Assembly (NCBI RefSeq): GCF_001634365.1
Contig: NZ_CP014579.1
Coordinates: forward strand, 2,604,001 to 2,668,000
Length of the DNA: 64,000 nt
Source of the DNA: Paraburkholderia phytofirmans OLGA172
GTDB lineage: Bacteria > Pseudomonadota > Gammaproteobacteria > Burkholderiales > Burkholderiaceae
Direction: 5' to 3'
The notes below the pieces were generated by a model, which was given only the letters and a program-made list of their open reading frames with translations, did no database searches and was not told where the DNA came from. This document shows, piece by piece, positions 45,262 to 54,242 of this stretch. Position 1 is the stretch's first letter; the number at the start of each line of letters is the position of its first letter. Made by a program: the position numbers and the translations under genes.

Positions 45262-46590
45262 ATGACTTCGCGCCCCGTCATCGACGACCTGTCGTCTTTC
45301 TGGATGCCCTTTACCGCCAACCGCCAGTTCAAGGCCGCGCCGCGCCTGCTGGAATCGGCCAAGGGTATGTACTACCGCACCACGGACGGGCGTGAAGTGC
45401 TCGACGGCTGCGCCGGCCTCTGGTGCGTGAACGCCGGCCACGGCCGCGACGAGATTGTCGCTGCGATCACCCAGCAACTGTCGACGCTCGACTTCGCGCC
45501 GACCTTCCAGATGGGCCATCCGCTGGCATTCGAAGCGGCCACGAAAGTCGCCGAACTGATGCCGAACGGCCTCGACCGGATCTTCTTCACGAACTCCGGC
45601 TCGGAATCGGTCGACACCGCCCTGAAAATCGCGCTGGCGTACCACCGTTCGCGTGGCGAAGCTCAGCGCACACGGCTGATCGGCCGCGAGCGCGGCTATC
45701 ACGGCGTGGGCTTCGGCGGCATTTCGGTCGGCGGCATCGCGCCGAACCGCAAGACGTTTTCCGGCGCGCTGCTGCCGGCGGTCGACCACCTGCCGCACAC
45801 GCATAACCTTGAACACAACGCGTTTTCGAAGGGCCAGCCCGCATGGGGCGCGCATCTCGCCGACGAACTCGAGCGCATTGTCACGCTGCACGACGCCTCG
45901 ACGATCGCCGCCGTGATCGTCGAACCGGTGGCCGGCTCGACGGGCGTGCTGATTCCGCCGCAAGGCTATCTGCAGAAGCTGCGCGAGATTTGCACGAAGC
46001 ACGGCATCCTGCTGATTTTCGACGAAGTGATTACCGGTTTCGGCCGGGTCGGCAAAGCGACCGCTAGCGAATACTTCGGCGTGACGCCGGACCTGATCAC
46101 GATGGCCAAGGCGATCAACAACGCCGCGATCCCGATGGGCGCGGTGGCCGCAAGCCGCACGATCCACGACACGATCGTCAACAGCGGCGCGCAGGGCGCA
46201 ATCGAGCTGTTCCACGGCTACACGTATTCGGCCCACCCGGCCGCGGCGGCCGCGACGGTTGCGACGCTCGACCTGTATCGCCGCGAAGGCCTGTTCGAGC
46301 GCGCGGCGACGATGGCGCCGAAGTTCGAAGCCGCCGCTCACTCGCTGCGCGGTGCCAAGCATGTGAAGGACGTTCGCAACCTCGGCATGATCGCGGGCGT
46401 AGAACTCGAGCCACGCGACGGCGCGCCGGGCGCGCGTGCTTACGAAGCGTTCGTGAAGTGCTTCGAGGCGGGCGTGCTGGTGCGCTTTACCGGCGACATC
46501 CTCGCGTTCTCGCCGCCGCTCATCATCGACGAAGAGCAGATCGGACACATCTTCAAGACCGTGGGCGACGTGCTGGCGACGGTGCAGTAA
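45262..46590 (+). CDS. bauA: Omega-amino acid (beta-alanine):pyruvate aminotransferase
   Basis: 442 residues, fold type I class III aminotransferase. The ATG at 45262 has CGAGGAAA upstream; the frame back to 45112 is a repeat-fed extension. PLP lysine K283 (LITMAKAINNAAIPMGAVA), the FDEVITGFGRVG motif, NSGSESVDTALKIA for phosphate binding and the VIVEPVAGSTGV segment. Transfers an amino group from beta-alanine or other omega-amines to pyruvate. It lies next to a MocR gene, a family that often controls such aminotransferases. Precise amine specificity cannot be told. Confidence 0.88.
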   Translation: MTSRPVIDDLSSFWMPFTANRQFKAAPRLLESAKGMYYRTTDGREVLDGCAGLWCVNAGHGRDEIVAAITQQLSTLDFAPTFQMGHPLAFEAATKVAELMPNGLDRIFFTNSGSESVDTALKIALAYHRSRGEAQRTRLIGRERGYHGVGFGGISVGGIAPNRKTFSGALLPAVDHLPHTHNLEHNAFSKGQPAWGAHLADELERIVTLHDASTIAAVIVEPVAGSTGVLIPPQGYLQKLREICTKHGILLIFDEVITGFGRVGKATASEYFGVTPDLITMAKAINNAAIPMGAVAASRTIHDTIVNSGAQGAIELFHGYTYSAHPAAAAATVATLDLYRREGLFERAATMAPKFEAAAHSLRGAKHVKDVRNLGMIAGVELEPRDGAPGARAYEAFVKCFEAGVLVRFTGDILAFSPPLIIDEEQIGHIFKTVGDVLATVQ

Positions 46591-47045
46591 GACGGCTGGA
46601 AAGATGCGGCGCGCGTGGATGTTGCGCGCGCCGCATTGCCACTCGGGACAGCGATGCGTACGAGAAGTGCGCGAGCCTAGCCGCGTTACCTGCCGCACGC
46701 CCGCTCGGGCGCTACCGTCAGTGGCGCGCTCGGGTCGCTCTGGTGTGCGCTGCCTTCTTCGGCGGCTTCACGGCGACGCCCGCCCGGCGCGCTTCCGACA
46801 GGCCGATTGCAATCGCCTGCTTTGCCGATCTGACGCCGCGCTTGCCGGCGCGCACCTTATCGATCTGTTCCTTGACGAATTCCCCGTTGCGAGGGCGCCA
46901 CCAGTAGCATGGTTAAGCGTCAGGGACGCCCGTTGCAGCGCAGCGAACCTCAGGAAATTGCCCTACAACGCTCGCGCCTGCCGCCTGGACGGCGTATGGT
47001 GATGGCAAGGGTCGGCGCCGTGGTCCGACCTGACGGGAGACGTCC
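46591..47045. other. Intergenic region containing a DUF6496-like remnant
   Basis: No intact gene. The middle holds the remnant at 46718-46906. The right end carries the ribosome site GGGAGACG for the 83-residue gene. Confidence 0.55.
46718..46906 (-). pseudogene. DUF6496-like fragment
   Basis: Minus-strand frame of about 62 codons without a credible start: GEFVKEQIDKVRAGKRGVRSAKQAIAIGLSEARRAGV, then a Lys-rich end (KPPKKAAHTR). This matches the small family of Burkholderia proteins with AGEFVxEEIxxxREGKHGARSxKQAIAIGLS. Upstream of it the frame closes with a stop rather than a start. It could use an internal GTG instead; I favour a fragment. Confidence 0.45.
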
Positions 47046-47297
47046 ATGAAGATACCTACCGTTCGCGCAGGCGCGCATATTGAAGGCGTGCATTGGATCG
47101 CCGAGTACGCCGAAGACGTTCACGAGATTCGCGTGTTTCGCGAAGGCCAGGAAGTGGATGTGCATAATGCGCCGTCCACGTTGTTTGGCGATGAGGAAAA
47201 TGCAGGGTCGAAGAGTACCGCTGATCATCGGGCTGTCGAAGCCGCCGTGCTGGCTTATTTGAGGCGGTTTGTGATTGAGCATGATGCGGAGGAGTAA
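47046..47297 (+). CDS. Hypothetical protein (83 residues)
   Basis: Small acidic cytoplasmic protein with a good ribosome site (GGGAGACGTCC before the ATG). MKIPTVRAGAHIEGVHWIAEYAEDVHEIRVFREG and a helical end AVEAAVLAYLRRFVIEHDAEE. No family recognised. Complete and ends at a 20-base inverted repeat. Confidence 0.72.
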   Translation: MKIPTVRAGAHIEGVHWIAEYAEDVHEIRVFREGQEVDVHNAPSTLFGDEENAGSKSTADHRAVEAAVLAYLRRFVIEHDAEE

Positions 47298-47300
47298 GCC

Positions 47301-47343
47301 TTTTGCCTGCCTGGCGTTTTGTAAAAACGCCAGGCAGGCAAAA
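47301..47343. terminator. 20-bp perfect inverted repeat between convergent genes
   Basis: TTTTGCCTGCCTGGCGTTTT pairs with its complement around a three-base loop (47321-47323). It lies between the 83-residue gene and the binding protein gene. The T and A tracts face the wrong way for a textbook U-tail on either strand, so it may act as a hairpin rather than as a standard terminator. Confidence 0.6.
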
Positions 47344-47401
47344 AACCATCAAAGCCAAAACCACAAAACCACCCCAATGCCGCCGCAAAAGGAAAAAAAA
47401 C

Positions 47402-48610
47402 TTAGTCAGCAGGCCTCAACTTCCTAACCTCCGCATCCGACGGCTGCACACTAGCCCCGTCAATATACCGATAGGAAGTCATCACCCCCTTCCCATCCTT
47501 GAGACCGGTGACACCGACAAAAGCCCCCATCGTCGACTGATTGTCCTGCGCGCGATAGGTAATCGTCCCGAAGGGCGTCTCCACCCCAAGCCCCTTGAAC
47601 GCGACCGCCAATTTATCCGAATCCGTCGACCCCGCCTTCCTGATCCCCGCCGCAATCGACATCAGTGCCGAATATCCCACCACCGACCCAAGCCGCGGAT
47701 AGTCGTGATACTTCGCCTGATACGCATCCACAAACTTCTTGTTCGCCGCCGTATCGATCGAATACCACGGGTAACCCGTGACGATCCAGCCAGTCGGCGC
47801 CTCCGCCCCCAGCGGATCGAGATAGTCCGGCTCGCCCGTCAGCAACGACACCACGCTGCGATCCTTGAACAACCCGCGTGTATTCCCCTCGCGCACAAAC
47901 TTGCCAAGATCGGCGCCGAACAGCACGTTGAAAATCGCATCCGGCTTCGCATCGGCAATCGCCTGCGACACCGCGCCCGCATCGACATTGCCCAGCGGCG
48001 TCGCCTGCTCGGCGACAAACTGCACATCAGGCTGCGCCGCCGTCATCAGCTTCTTGAACGTCGCCACCGCCGATTGCCCGTACTCGTAGTTCGGATACAC
48101 GAGCGCCCAGCGCTTCTTCTTCAATTTCACCGCCTCGGGCACCAGCATCGCCACCTGCATATACGTCGAAGGACGCAGACGGTACGTGTATTTGTTGCCG
48201 TCGGCCCAAACGATCTTGTCAGTCAACGGCTCGGCAGCAAGGAAGAAAATCTTCTTCTGCTTCGCGAAGTCGGTCAGCGCGAGACCCGTGTTCGACAGGA
48301 AACCGCCGAATAGCAATTGCACCTGCTCGCGTGCAATCAACTCCTGCGCGACGCGGATCGTGTCGCCCGGATTGCCGTTGTCGTCGCGCGACACCACTTC
48401 GAGCTGTTTGCCGAGTACGCCACCCGCCGCGTTCACCTGGTCGAGCGCAAGATTCCAGCCGTTCTTGTAAGGCCCGAGAAAGGCAGGTTGCGCCTTGTAG
48501 CTGTTGATTTCACCGATCTTGATGGTCTGCTGGGCGCTCGCACCGAAGGCAGCAAGCGATAGAACCGTTGAAACCGTAAGGCGAGAGATCCATCCTGCGC
48601 GCGTGGTCAT
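47402..48610 (-). CDS. ABC transporter periplasmic substrate-binding protein (HAAT family)
   Basis: 402 residues; ATG at 48610 preceded by GGAGAAACGC. Signal peptide SRLTVSTVLSLAAFGASA-QQ. The mature protein is a Peripla_BP_6 family member: IKIGEINSYKAQPAFLGPYKNGWNLALDQVNAAGGVLGKQLEV, the form seen in branched-chain amino acid, urea and aromatic-acid import. It is the partner for the Liv-type permease and ATPases at 54-58 kb, and lies last in the minus-strand unit. Ligand probably the pathway substrate, but unproven. Confidence 0.9.
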   Translation of the reverse strand: MTTRAGWISRLTVSTVLSLAAFGASAQQTIKIGEINSYKAQPAFLGPYKNGWNLALDQVNAAGGVLGKQLEVVSRDDNGNPGDTIRVAQELIAREQVQLLFGGFLSNTGLALTDFAKQKKIFFLAAEPLTDKIVWADGNKYTYRLRPSTYMQVAMLVPEAVKLKKKRWALVYPNYEYGQSAVATFKKLMTAAQPDVQFVAEQATPLGNVDAGAVSQAIADAKPDAIFNVLFGADLGKFVREGNTRGLFKDRSVVSLLTGEPDYLDPLGAEAPTGWIVTGYPWYSIDTAANKKFVDAYQAKYHDYPRLGSVVGYSALMSIAAGIRKAGSTDSDKLAVAFKGLGVETPFGTITYRAQDNQSTMGAFVGVTGLKDGKGVMTSYRYIDGASVQPSDAEVRKLRPAD

Positions 48611-48690
48611 GCGTTTCTCCGTTATCAAAAGGATTGCGGGAATGCGGTCGTTCTTATCGAGCGTTCAAGCGTCTCGCGATTCGTTCGGCG

Positions 48691-48810
48691 AGCCGTGCTG
48701 CGAGTTGTGCTGCGAGTTGTGTTGCAAGCCGTGTTGCGATCCGTGCTGCGAATTGTGCTGCAAGTGGTGCTGCGAGCGATGCGGCAAACCGTGCCGCAAT
48801 GCGTGTTGCA
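48691..48810. repeat. 12-bp minisatellite
   Basis: Ten degenerate 12-base units, starting AGCCGTGCTGCG, AGTTGTGCTGCG, AGTTGTGTTGCA. Located between the NicB-like stop and the binding protein start, on the operon's coding strand side. It would read as Cys-Cys-rich on the plus strand, which is not a real gene. Confidence 0.85.
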
Positions 48811-48813
48811 ATT

Positions 48814-51800
48814 TCACTCGGCCCGCGACGTCGCGCGGATTCTGGCGACGCTCGCCGCGACGTCCTGCCATGCCGGCTTGCCGCCGGCGAATTGCTGACG
48901 CAGGTATGACACGAGTTCGGCGACCTGGGCGTCGTTGAAACTGTCGCGGTAAGCCGGCATCGTACCGAGTTCGGGGCGCGCAGGCGAGCCGATACCATCG
49001 AGAATCACGCGAATCAGATTATCAGGTGTCGTGCTGTGCAGATTCGTGTTAAGCGCCAGCGACGGATGCGCACCAAACAATTGCGGCCCGCTGCCAGTGT
49101 GATGACAGACGGCACACGCGCCGTCGAAGAGACGTGCACCCAAGCCTGTTGCCGTACCCGTCATCGTGCTGGCCTGCTCGTATTGACGCGCCGTCGCCAC
49201 CGGATCCGCGTTGGCCTCCAGGGGACTCAAAGACGCCAGATACGTCGCCATCGCGCGAATATCGCTGTCGGGCAATGCCGTCAGATCGCTGACGACCGGC
49301 GCCATCGGCCCGGCCGCGACACCATGCAGCGGCGCGTGACCGTAGCGCAGATAGCTGAAGAGTTCGTCTTCGCTCCAGGGGACGGGCGCGTTGGAAAGCG
49401 TCGACAGCGCAGGCGCTTCCCACCCTTCCGCCATGCCGCCACCCATGAATGCGGGACCGGTTTTCTCGGCGCCGAATGCATTGCGCGGGGTATGGCATGC
49501 GCTGCAATGGCCGAGGCCGTTCACGAGATACGCCCCGCGATTCCATTGCGCACTCTGGGTCGCGCTCGCGGCAAACGTATTGCGTCCGAGGAAGAGCCCG
49601 TTCCATGCGGCCATCAACGGACGCACCCTGAACGGATACGCAAGCTTCGTTTCCGGTGGACGGGAACGCACCGGCGTCTGCGCCATCAGGTACGCGTAGA
49701 GCGCTTTCAGATCGTCGTCGGAGGTGTTTTTGAACGACGTGTATGGAAACACGGGATACAGACGATGCCCGTCGCGGCTGATACCTCGCCGCATCGCCCG
49801 CACGAATGCGTCGAGCGACCATGTGCCGATGCCCGTCTGTCCATCGGGTGTGATGTTGGTGCTGTAGACGGTGCCGAATGGCGTATCGAGCGCTTTGCCG
49901 CCCGCGTTCGGCACGCCGTTGTGCGCGGTATGGCAAACCGCGCAATTGCCCAGCGACGCGAGCAGTTTGCCGCGTGCCACCAGTTCGGGCGCGAACGCGC
50001 TCGCGCGAAGTGGCGCAATCGGCGCCATGGCTTGCGGCGCCATGGCCACTGCGCCCAGCCAGCCGGCCGCGCCTGCGGCGATTGCGCCGAGAAAGCCGAG
50101 CCGCCAGCGCTTCTTTTTGCGCGCAGCCGCCTCTTCCGCTTGCGCATCGGCGAGCGCGGCGCGAATCGTCTCCGGCGTGAACGGCGGCCTGCGAAAACGC
50201 ACACCGGTCGCGTCATACAACGCGTTGGCGATCGCGGCGGCGCCAGGCAGCGACGCCGATTCGCCAGTGCCCATTGGCGGCTCGCCGTGGCGCGGCATCA
50301 TCACGACGTCGATCACCGGCACTTCGCGAAACGTCAGGATCGGATACGCGCCCCACTCCTGGCTCGTCACCGCGTTCTCGCCGAACGTCACGCGCTCTTT
50401 CAGTGCGCGGCTGGTTGCCTGAATCACATTGCCGTGAATCTGATGACGTACGCCGTCGGGATTCACCATCGTGCCGGTGTCCTGCCCGACCACCACGCGC
50501 GTCACGGCAAGCTCGCCGCTCTTGCGATTGACTTCGACGTCGGCGATCCACGCGGACCATGCCGCGCCGAAGCCGGGAAACTTGCTGTGCACGTAGCGGG
50601 CGTAAGCGAAGCCTCTGCCGCGCGCGACGTCGCCGTCTTCCTGAGCCGCCTCTTTCAAAGCGACAGTACGAGGTTGCCAGCCGGCTTTTTCAGCCACTGC
50701 CTTGACGAGATCGATCGCGCGCGGATCAGTGAGATGTTTCAGCCGAAACTCAACGGGATCGACGCCCGCTTGCGCCGCGAGTTCGTCGATGAAGGACTCG
50801 TGCGCGAACGTGTTCGGCAAGGCGGACACGCCTCTTAGCCAGGACGCGCGCACGATCGGCGGCGTGTCGTCGCAGACAATGCGCATGCTTCGGTAGTCGT
50901 ACGGCGGCACGGACGTGCGATCGCCCATTTCGAATACTTGCGGCTGCGCGGAAATGGTTCCGGTGAGCAGCAACGCCAACGTCGGGGCGTCGTTCGATGG
51001 ATAGCGCGTCGCGAAGTCGTATGCCGCGAGCCCGCCCTCTGCATCTAAAGCGCCGCGCACATCCATCAATTGCGCAGCGCCTTTGGGCTCCCATGCATGC
51101 TCGTCTTCGCGCGATAGTTGCACGCGCACCGGACTGCCGGTGGCGCGCGATAGCAACGCGGCGTCGGCGGCGACATCGTCCGCGCAATTGCGGCCATAGC
51201 AACCTGCCGCGTCCATGCGCACGATTTCGATGTGCGCTTCATCCAGCGCCAGCAGCAAGGCGAGGTCGGCACGCAGCGAATGGGGATTCTGCGTGCCCGA
51301 CCAGACCTTCAGCTTCGCATCCCGGTAGTCGGCCACCGCGCACGAGGGTCCAATCGACGCATGCATCTGAAACGGCCATACATAGGTGCGTTCCAGCGTT
51401 CGAGCAGGGTCTTTCGCGAGGGCGGCGTCGATATCGCCCTCGATCACCAGATCGCGCCGTTTAGCCGGATTGGCTCTTAGCGCGGCTTCCACTTCCGCGC
51501 TGGTTTCGAGCGGAGGCAAACCCTCGACTGCTTTCCACTGCACATTCAACCGCTTCACCGCCTGCTGCGCGACCTCTTCGCGCTCAGCCACGATGCCGAC
51601 GAAATCGCGGATCACCACGACCTTGACGATGCCTGGCAAATCGCCGATGGAATGTTCATCGACATGCAGCAGGCTATTGCCGATGAACTCGCCCTGCGCG
51701 ACACCCGCATAAGGCGGCCGCACGACGCGGCCGTGCAGCATGCCCGGCACGCGCACGTCGTGCACGAAACTCAATTCGCCCGTGGCTTTCGCGGGGATAT

Positions 51801-52425
51801 CGACACGCGGCGAACTCTTGCCGACAATCTTGTACGCGTCCGGCGATTTCAAAGGCGCGTCATGGGAGAGCGTCAATTCGATGCGCCGCCCGGCGATCAA
51901 CTCGCCGTAGCCAATGCCCTTTTTGGCGTCGTCGCGCTGAAAGACCACACCGTCTCGCACGTCGAGTTGCTCTGCGCTTACGTTCAGACGCGCGGCCGCT
52001 TCCGCCAGCAGAAACTGCCGCGCTTGCGCCGCTGCATGCCGTAACGGCACGGCCGACATCTGGATCGTCGCGCTTGCAATCGTGGGCCCCTGATTCGGCG
52101 CTTCGTTCGTGTGTCCAAGCACGATCGATACGCGCGTCAACGGCACGTCGAGTTCTTCCGCGACGATCTGCGCGAGCGCCGTGCCGATGCCGGTACCGAG
52201 ATCGACGTGGCCGTTGAACGCGACCACACTGCCGTCGTCGCGCACGACGAGAAACAGGTCCGCTTCCGTCGGCACGAACGTGGACCGCGATCCCGGCTGC
52301 CCAACCGCGGCTCGCACCGGCGCTTGTGGCGGCCGCGTGACGATCAGCACATTCTGCGCGTCATGGAACTGCCGCCTCGACGGCGGCGCGGCCCGGCGAT
52401 CGACACTCAAATCGGGTCCCGTCAT
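48814..52425 (-). CDS. nicB: Molybdopterin dehydrogenase large subunit fused to tri-haem cytochrome c (NicB-like)
   Basis: 1203 residues from the ATG at 52425. Residues about 1-740 are a xanthine dehydrogenase-type molybdenum domain (GHVDLGTGIGTALAQIVAEEL, AAGCYGRNCADD, GTGESASLPGAAAIANAL with the catalytic glutamate). A membrane helix follows (about 770-790, LGFLGAIAAGAAGWLGAV). Three CxxCH haem sites (near 827, 972 and 1103: CAVCH, CSACH, CAVCH) pass electrons to the respiratory chain. This layout and length match Pseudomonas putida NicB, which 6-hydroxylates nicotinate. Overlaps nicA by four bases. Related enzymes act on isoquinoline or purines, so the substrate is inferred. Confidence 0.86.
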   Translation of the reverse strand: MTGPDLSVDRRAAPPSRRQFHDAQNVLIVTRPPQAPVRAAVGQPGSRSTFVPTEADLFLVVRDDGSVVAFNGHVDLGTGIGTALAQIVAEELDVPLTRVSIVLGHTNEAPNQGPTIASATIQMSAVPLRHAAAQARQFLLAEAAARLNVSAEQLDVRDGVVFQRDDAKKGIGYGELIAGRRIELTLSHDAPLKSPDAYKIVGKSSPRVDIPAKATGELSFVHDVRVPGMLHGRVVRPPYAGVAQGEFIGNSLLHVDEHSIGDLPGIVKVVVIRDFVGIVAEREEVAQQAVKRLNVQWKAVEGLPPLETSAEVEAALRANPAKRRDLVIEGDIDAALAKDPARTLERTYVWPFQMHASIGPSCAVADYRDAKLKVWSGTQNPHSLRADLALLLALDEAHIEIVRMDAAGCYGRNCADDVAADAALLSRATGSPVRVQLSREDEHAWEPKGAAQLMDVRGALDAEGGLAAYDFATRYPSNDAPTLALLLTGTISAQPQVFEMGDRTSVPPYDYRSMRIVCDDTPPIVRASWLRGVSALPNTFAHESFIDELAAQAGVDPVEFRLKHLTDPRAIDLVKAVAEKAGWQPRTVALKEAAQEDGDVARGRGFAYARYVHSKFPGFGAAWSAWIADVEVNRKSGELAVTRVVVGQDTGTMVNPDGVRHQIHGNVIQATSRALKERVTFGENAVTSQEWGAYPILTFREVPVIDVVMMPRHGEPPMGTGESASLPGAAAIANALYDATGVRFRRPPFTPETIRAALADAQAEEAAARKKKRWRLGFLGAIAAGAAGWLGAVAMAPQAMAPIAPLRASAFAPELVARGKLLASLGNCAVCHTAHNGVPNAGGKALDTPFGTVYSTNITPDGQTGIGTWSLDAFVRAMRRGISRDGHRLYPVFPYTSFKNTSDDDLKALYAYLMAQTPVRSRPPETKLAYPFRVRPLMAAWNGLFLGRNTFAASATQSAQWNRGAYLVNGLGHCSACHTPRNAFGAEKTGPAFMGGGMAEGWEAPALSTLSNAPVPWSEDELFSYLRYGHAPLHGVAAGPMAPVVSDLTALPDSDIRAMATYLASLSPLEANADPVATARQYEQASTMTGTATGLGARLFDGACAVCHHTGSGPQLFGAHPSLALNTNLHSTTPDNLIRVILDGIGSPARPELGTMPAYRDSFNDAQVAELVSYLRQQFAGGKPAWQDVAASVARIRATSRAE

Positions 52426-52928
52426 GCGCGCGCTCCTTGATCCAGCACCGGTTGCTCGGCAAGCAAAACCGCTGCGCGCTGCACCGCGCGCACGATCTCG
52501 ACATGCGTGCCGCACCGGCAGAGGTTGCGCGACAATTCCCGCCGAATCGTCTCGACACTCGGATGCGGATCGCGATCGAGCAACGCTTTGGCGGTCATGA
52601 TCATGCCGTTCAGGCAATAGCCGCACTGGGCGGCCTGCTCTTCGATAAAGGCCTGTTGCACCGGATGCAGCGCAGCACGCGCACCCAGTCCTTCGAGCGT
52701 GGTGATCTCACGTCCCAAGGCAACCTTCGCTGTCGTTACGCACGAACGCGTCGGCATGCCGTCGAGCAACACCGTACACGCCCCGCATTCGCCAAGGCCG
52801 CAGCCGAATTTGGGACCGTTCAACGCGAGGTCGTTACGCAGCAGATAAAGCAGTGGCGTGTCGGCGGCGGCGCTGACAAGATGCGTCGCGCCGTTGACGT
52901 GCAGCGTAAGAGGCGCCGGGCGGTTCAT
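52422..52928 (-). CDS. nicA: 2Fe-2S subunit of molybdopterin dehydrogenase (NicA-like)
   Basis: 168 residues from the ATG at 52928. Two [2Fe-2S] motifs: plant-type ferredoxin cysteines CGLGECGACTVLLDG plus the distal cysteine in RSCVT, and helical QCGYCLNGMIMTAKALL with CRCGTH. Passes electrons from the molybdenum site to the cytochrome domains of NicB. Length is close to P. putida NicA. Lacks a FAD-binding third subunit, as expected of the NicAB and IorAB class. Confidence 0.9.
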   Translation of the reverse strand: MNRPAPLTLHVNGATHLVSAAADTPLLYLLRNDLALNGPKFGCGLGECGACTVLLDGMPTRSCVTTAKVALGREITTLEGLGARAALHPVQQAFIEEQAAQCGYCLNGMIMTAKALLDRDPHPSVETIRRELSRNLCRCGTHVEIVRAVQRAAVLLAEQPVLDQGARA

Positions 52929-52959
52929 GGCAATGCCGGCCACGCGGCACGGCGCGCGT

Positions 52960-54159
52960 TCAAAACACCACCGGCACTTCAGTCGCCGGTGGCGTATTGC
53001 GGCTGCGCCGGCAGCGGATCAAACCGTCGATCATCACCATGCCGACGCCGGGAATATCGCCGAGCTGCACGCTTTCCAGCAACGTATCGGCCGCCGTGTG
53101 CTGTGCACGGTCCATGAAGACGAGGTCGGCGGGACGGCCCACTTCGATCAGCCCTTGCCGCAGATTGCGCTGCCGCGCGGTATTGCCGGTCGCGAAGCAG
53201 AAAGCGATTTCCGCGGGGACATCGGCGAGACTGGAGATCAGCGCGATCATCCGCAGAATCCCGAGCGGTTGCACGCCGGAGCCCGCCGGGCTATCGGTGC
53301 CGAGAATGATGCGATGCGGGCACTTCAATTCGACCGCATGACGTGCGGTGAGCAAGGCGATCCGTTCGTTGCCGTTGTGAACGATCTCCAGCGCGCGGCT
53401 CGATTGCTCGCACAGATCGCATACATGCCGATAGGAAAGCGACGTGTGGCCGCCGTTGATATGGCCGATCACGTCCGCATCGGCGGCGAGCACCACGTCC
53501 CTATCGATCAGACCCGAGCCGGGAATCGACGGGCCGCCCGTGTGAATCGTGCTTTGAATACCGTACTTGCGCGCCCACGCGACCATCTGCGCCGCTTCCT
53601 CGCCGCCCTTCACGCTGCCGAGCCCCACTTCGCCGAGCAGCTTCACGCCCGCTTCCGAGAGCTCCTTGAAGTCCTCCTCGACCATGCCCTTCTCGATCAC
53701 CGGCGCACCCGCCATGACTTTCACACCGCCACCGACACCCGCGCCACGCATTCCTTCAAACGAACGTTGAGCGGTAATAGCAAGCGCCTTTACACCGAGC
53801 ACGTCTTTCGGACGGCCGGGCAAATGCACTTCGCCGGCAGAGATCATGGTCGTCACGCCGCCGTTCAGGTTCGATTCGATCCAGCCCATCTGATTCTGCC
53901 GCGGCGTCCAGTCGCCGAACACCGGATGCACGTGCGAATCGATCAGGCCCGGGGCGACCGTGGTGCCTTTGCAGTCAACGGTCGTCCGCGCGCCTTCGAG
54001 GTCGCAATCCGCCTCCTTGCCGATCGCGACGATCACGCCGTCGTCGATCACCAGCGTGTCGGCGTCGAGAATCGGCTGGTCGATGTCGCCGGATAACAGC
54101 AGACCGATGTTCGTTACGGCGACCTTGCCCGACAAGCCTGTCAACGTCTCTGCTGCCAT
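52960..54159 (-). CDS. Enamidase-like amidohydrolase
   Basis: 399 residues; ATG at 54159 preceded by AAAGGAGAGG; the frame to 54246 is an artefact. Metal-dependent hydrolase of the amidohydrolase superfamily: HxH in GLIDSHVHPVFGDW, GHINGGHTSL, HTGGPSIPG, and GTDSPAGSGVQPLG with the catalytic aspartate. Closest recognised relative is enamidase of Eubacterium barkeri, which opens 1,4,5,6-tetrahydro-6-oxonicotinate. Its place beside NicAB-like and 6-hydroxynicotinate reductase-like genes supports a ring-opening step. The closed ring substrate is an inference. Confidence 0.82.
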   Translation of the reverse strand: MAAETLTGLSGKVAVTNIGLLLSGDIDQPILDADTLVIDDGVIVAIGKEADCDLEGARTTVDCKGTTVAPGLIDSHVHPVFGDWTPRQNQMGWIESNLNGGVTTMISAGEVHLPGRPKDVLGVKALAITAQRSFEGMRGAGVGGGVKVMAGAPVIEKGMVEEDFKELSEAGVKLLGEVGLGSVKGGEEAAQMVAWARKYGIQSTIHTGGPSIPGSGLIDRDVVLAADADVIGHINGGHTSLSYRHVCDLCEQSSRALEIVHNGNERIALLTARHAVELKCPHRIILGTDSPAGSGVQPLGILRMIALISSLADVPAEIAFCFATGNTARQRNLRQGLIEVGRPADLVFMDRAQHTAADTLLESVQLGDIPGVGMVMIDGLIRCRRSRNTPPATEVPVVF

Positions 54160-54242
54160 CTGCCTCTCCTTTCGCAACGGTTCGCAACGACTGCCCGGCG
54201 CCGTGTGTGTGCGTACCCTGCACGCCTCGTGCGCCGGTGGAA

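Noticed and set aside
48504..48938. Plus-strand cysteine-rich protein with CCELCC repeats
   Set aside because: It is the reverse reading of the 12-bp minisatellite and overlaps the binding protein start and the NicB-like end.
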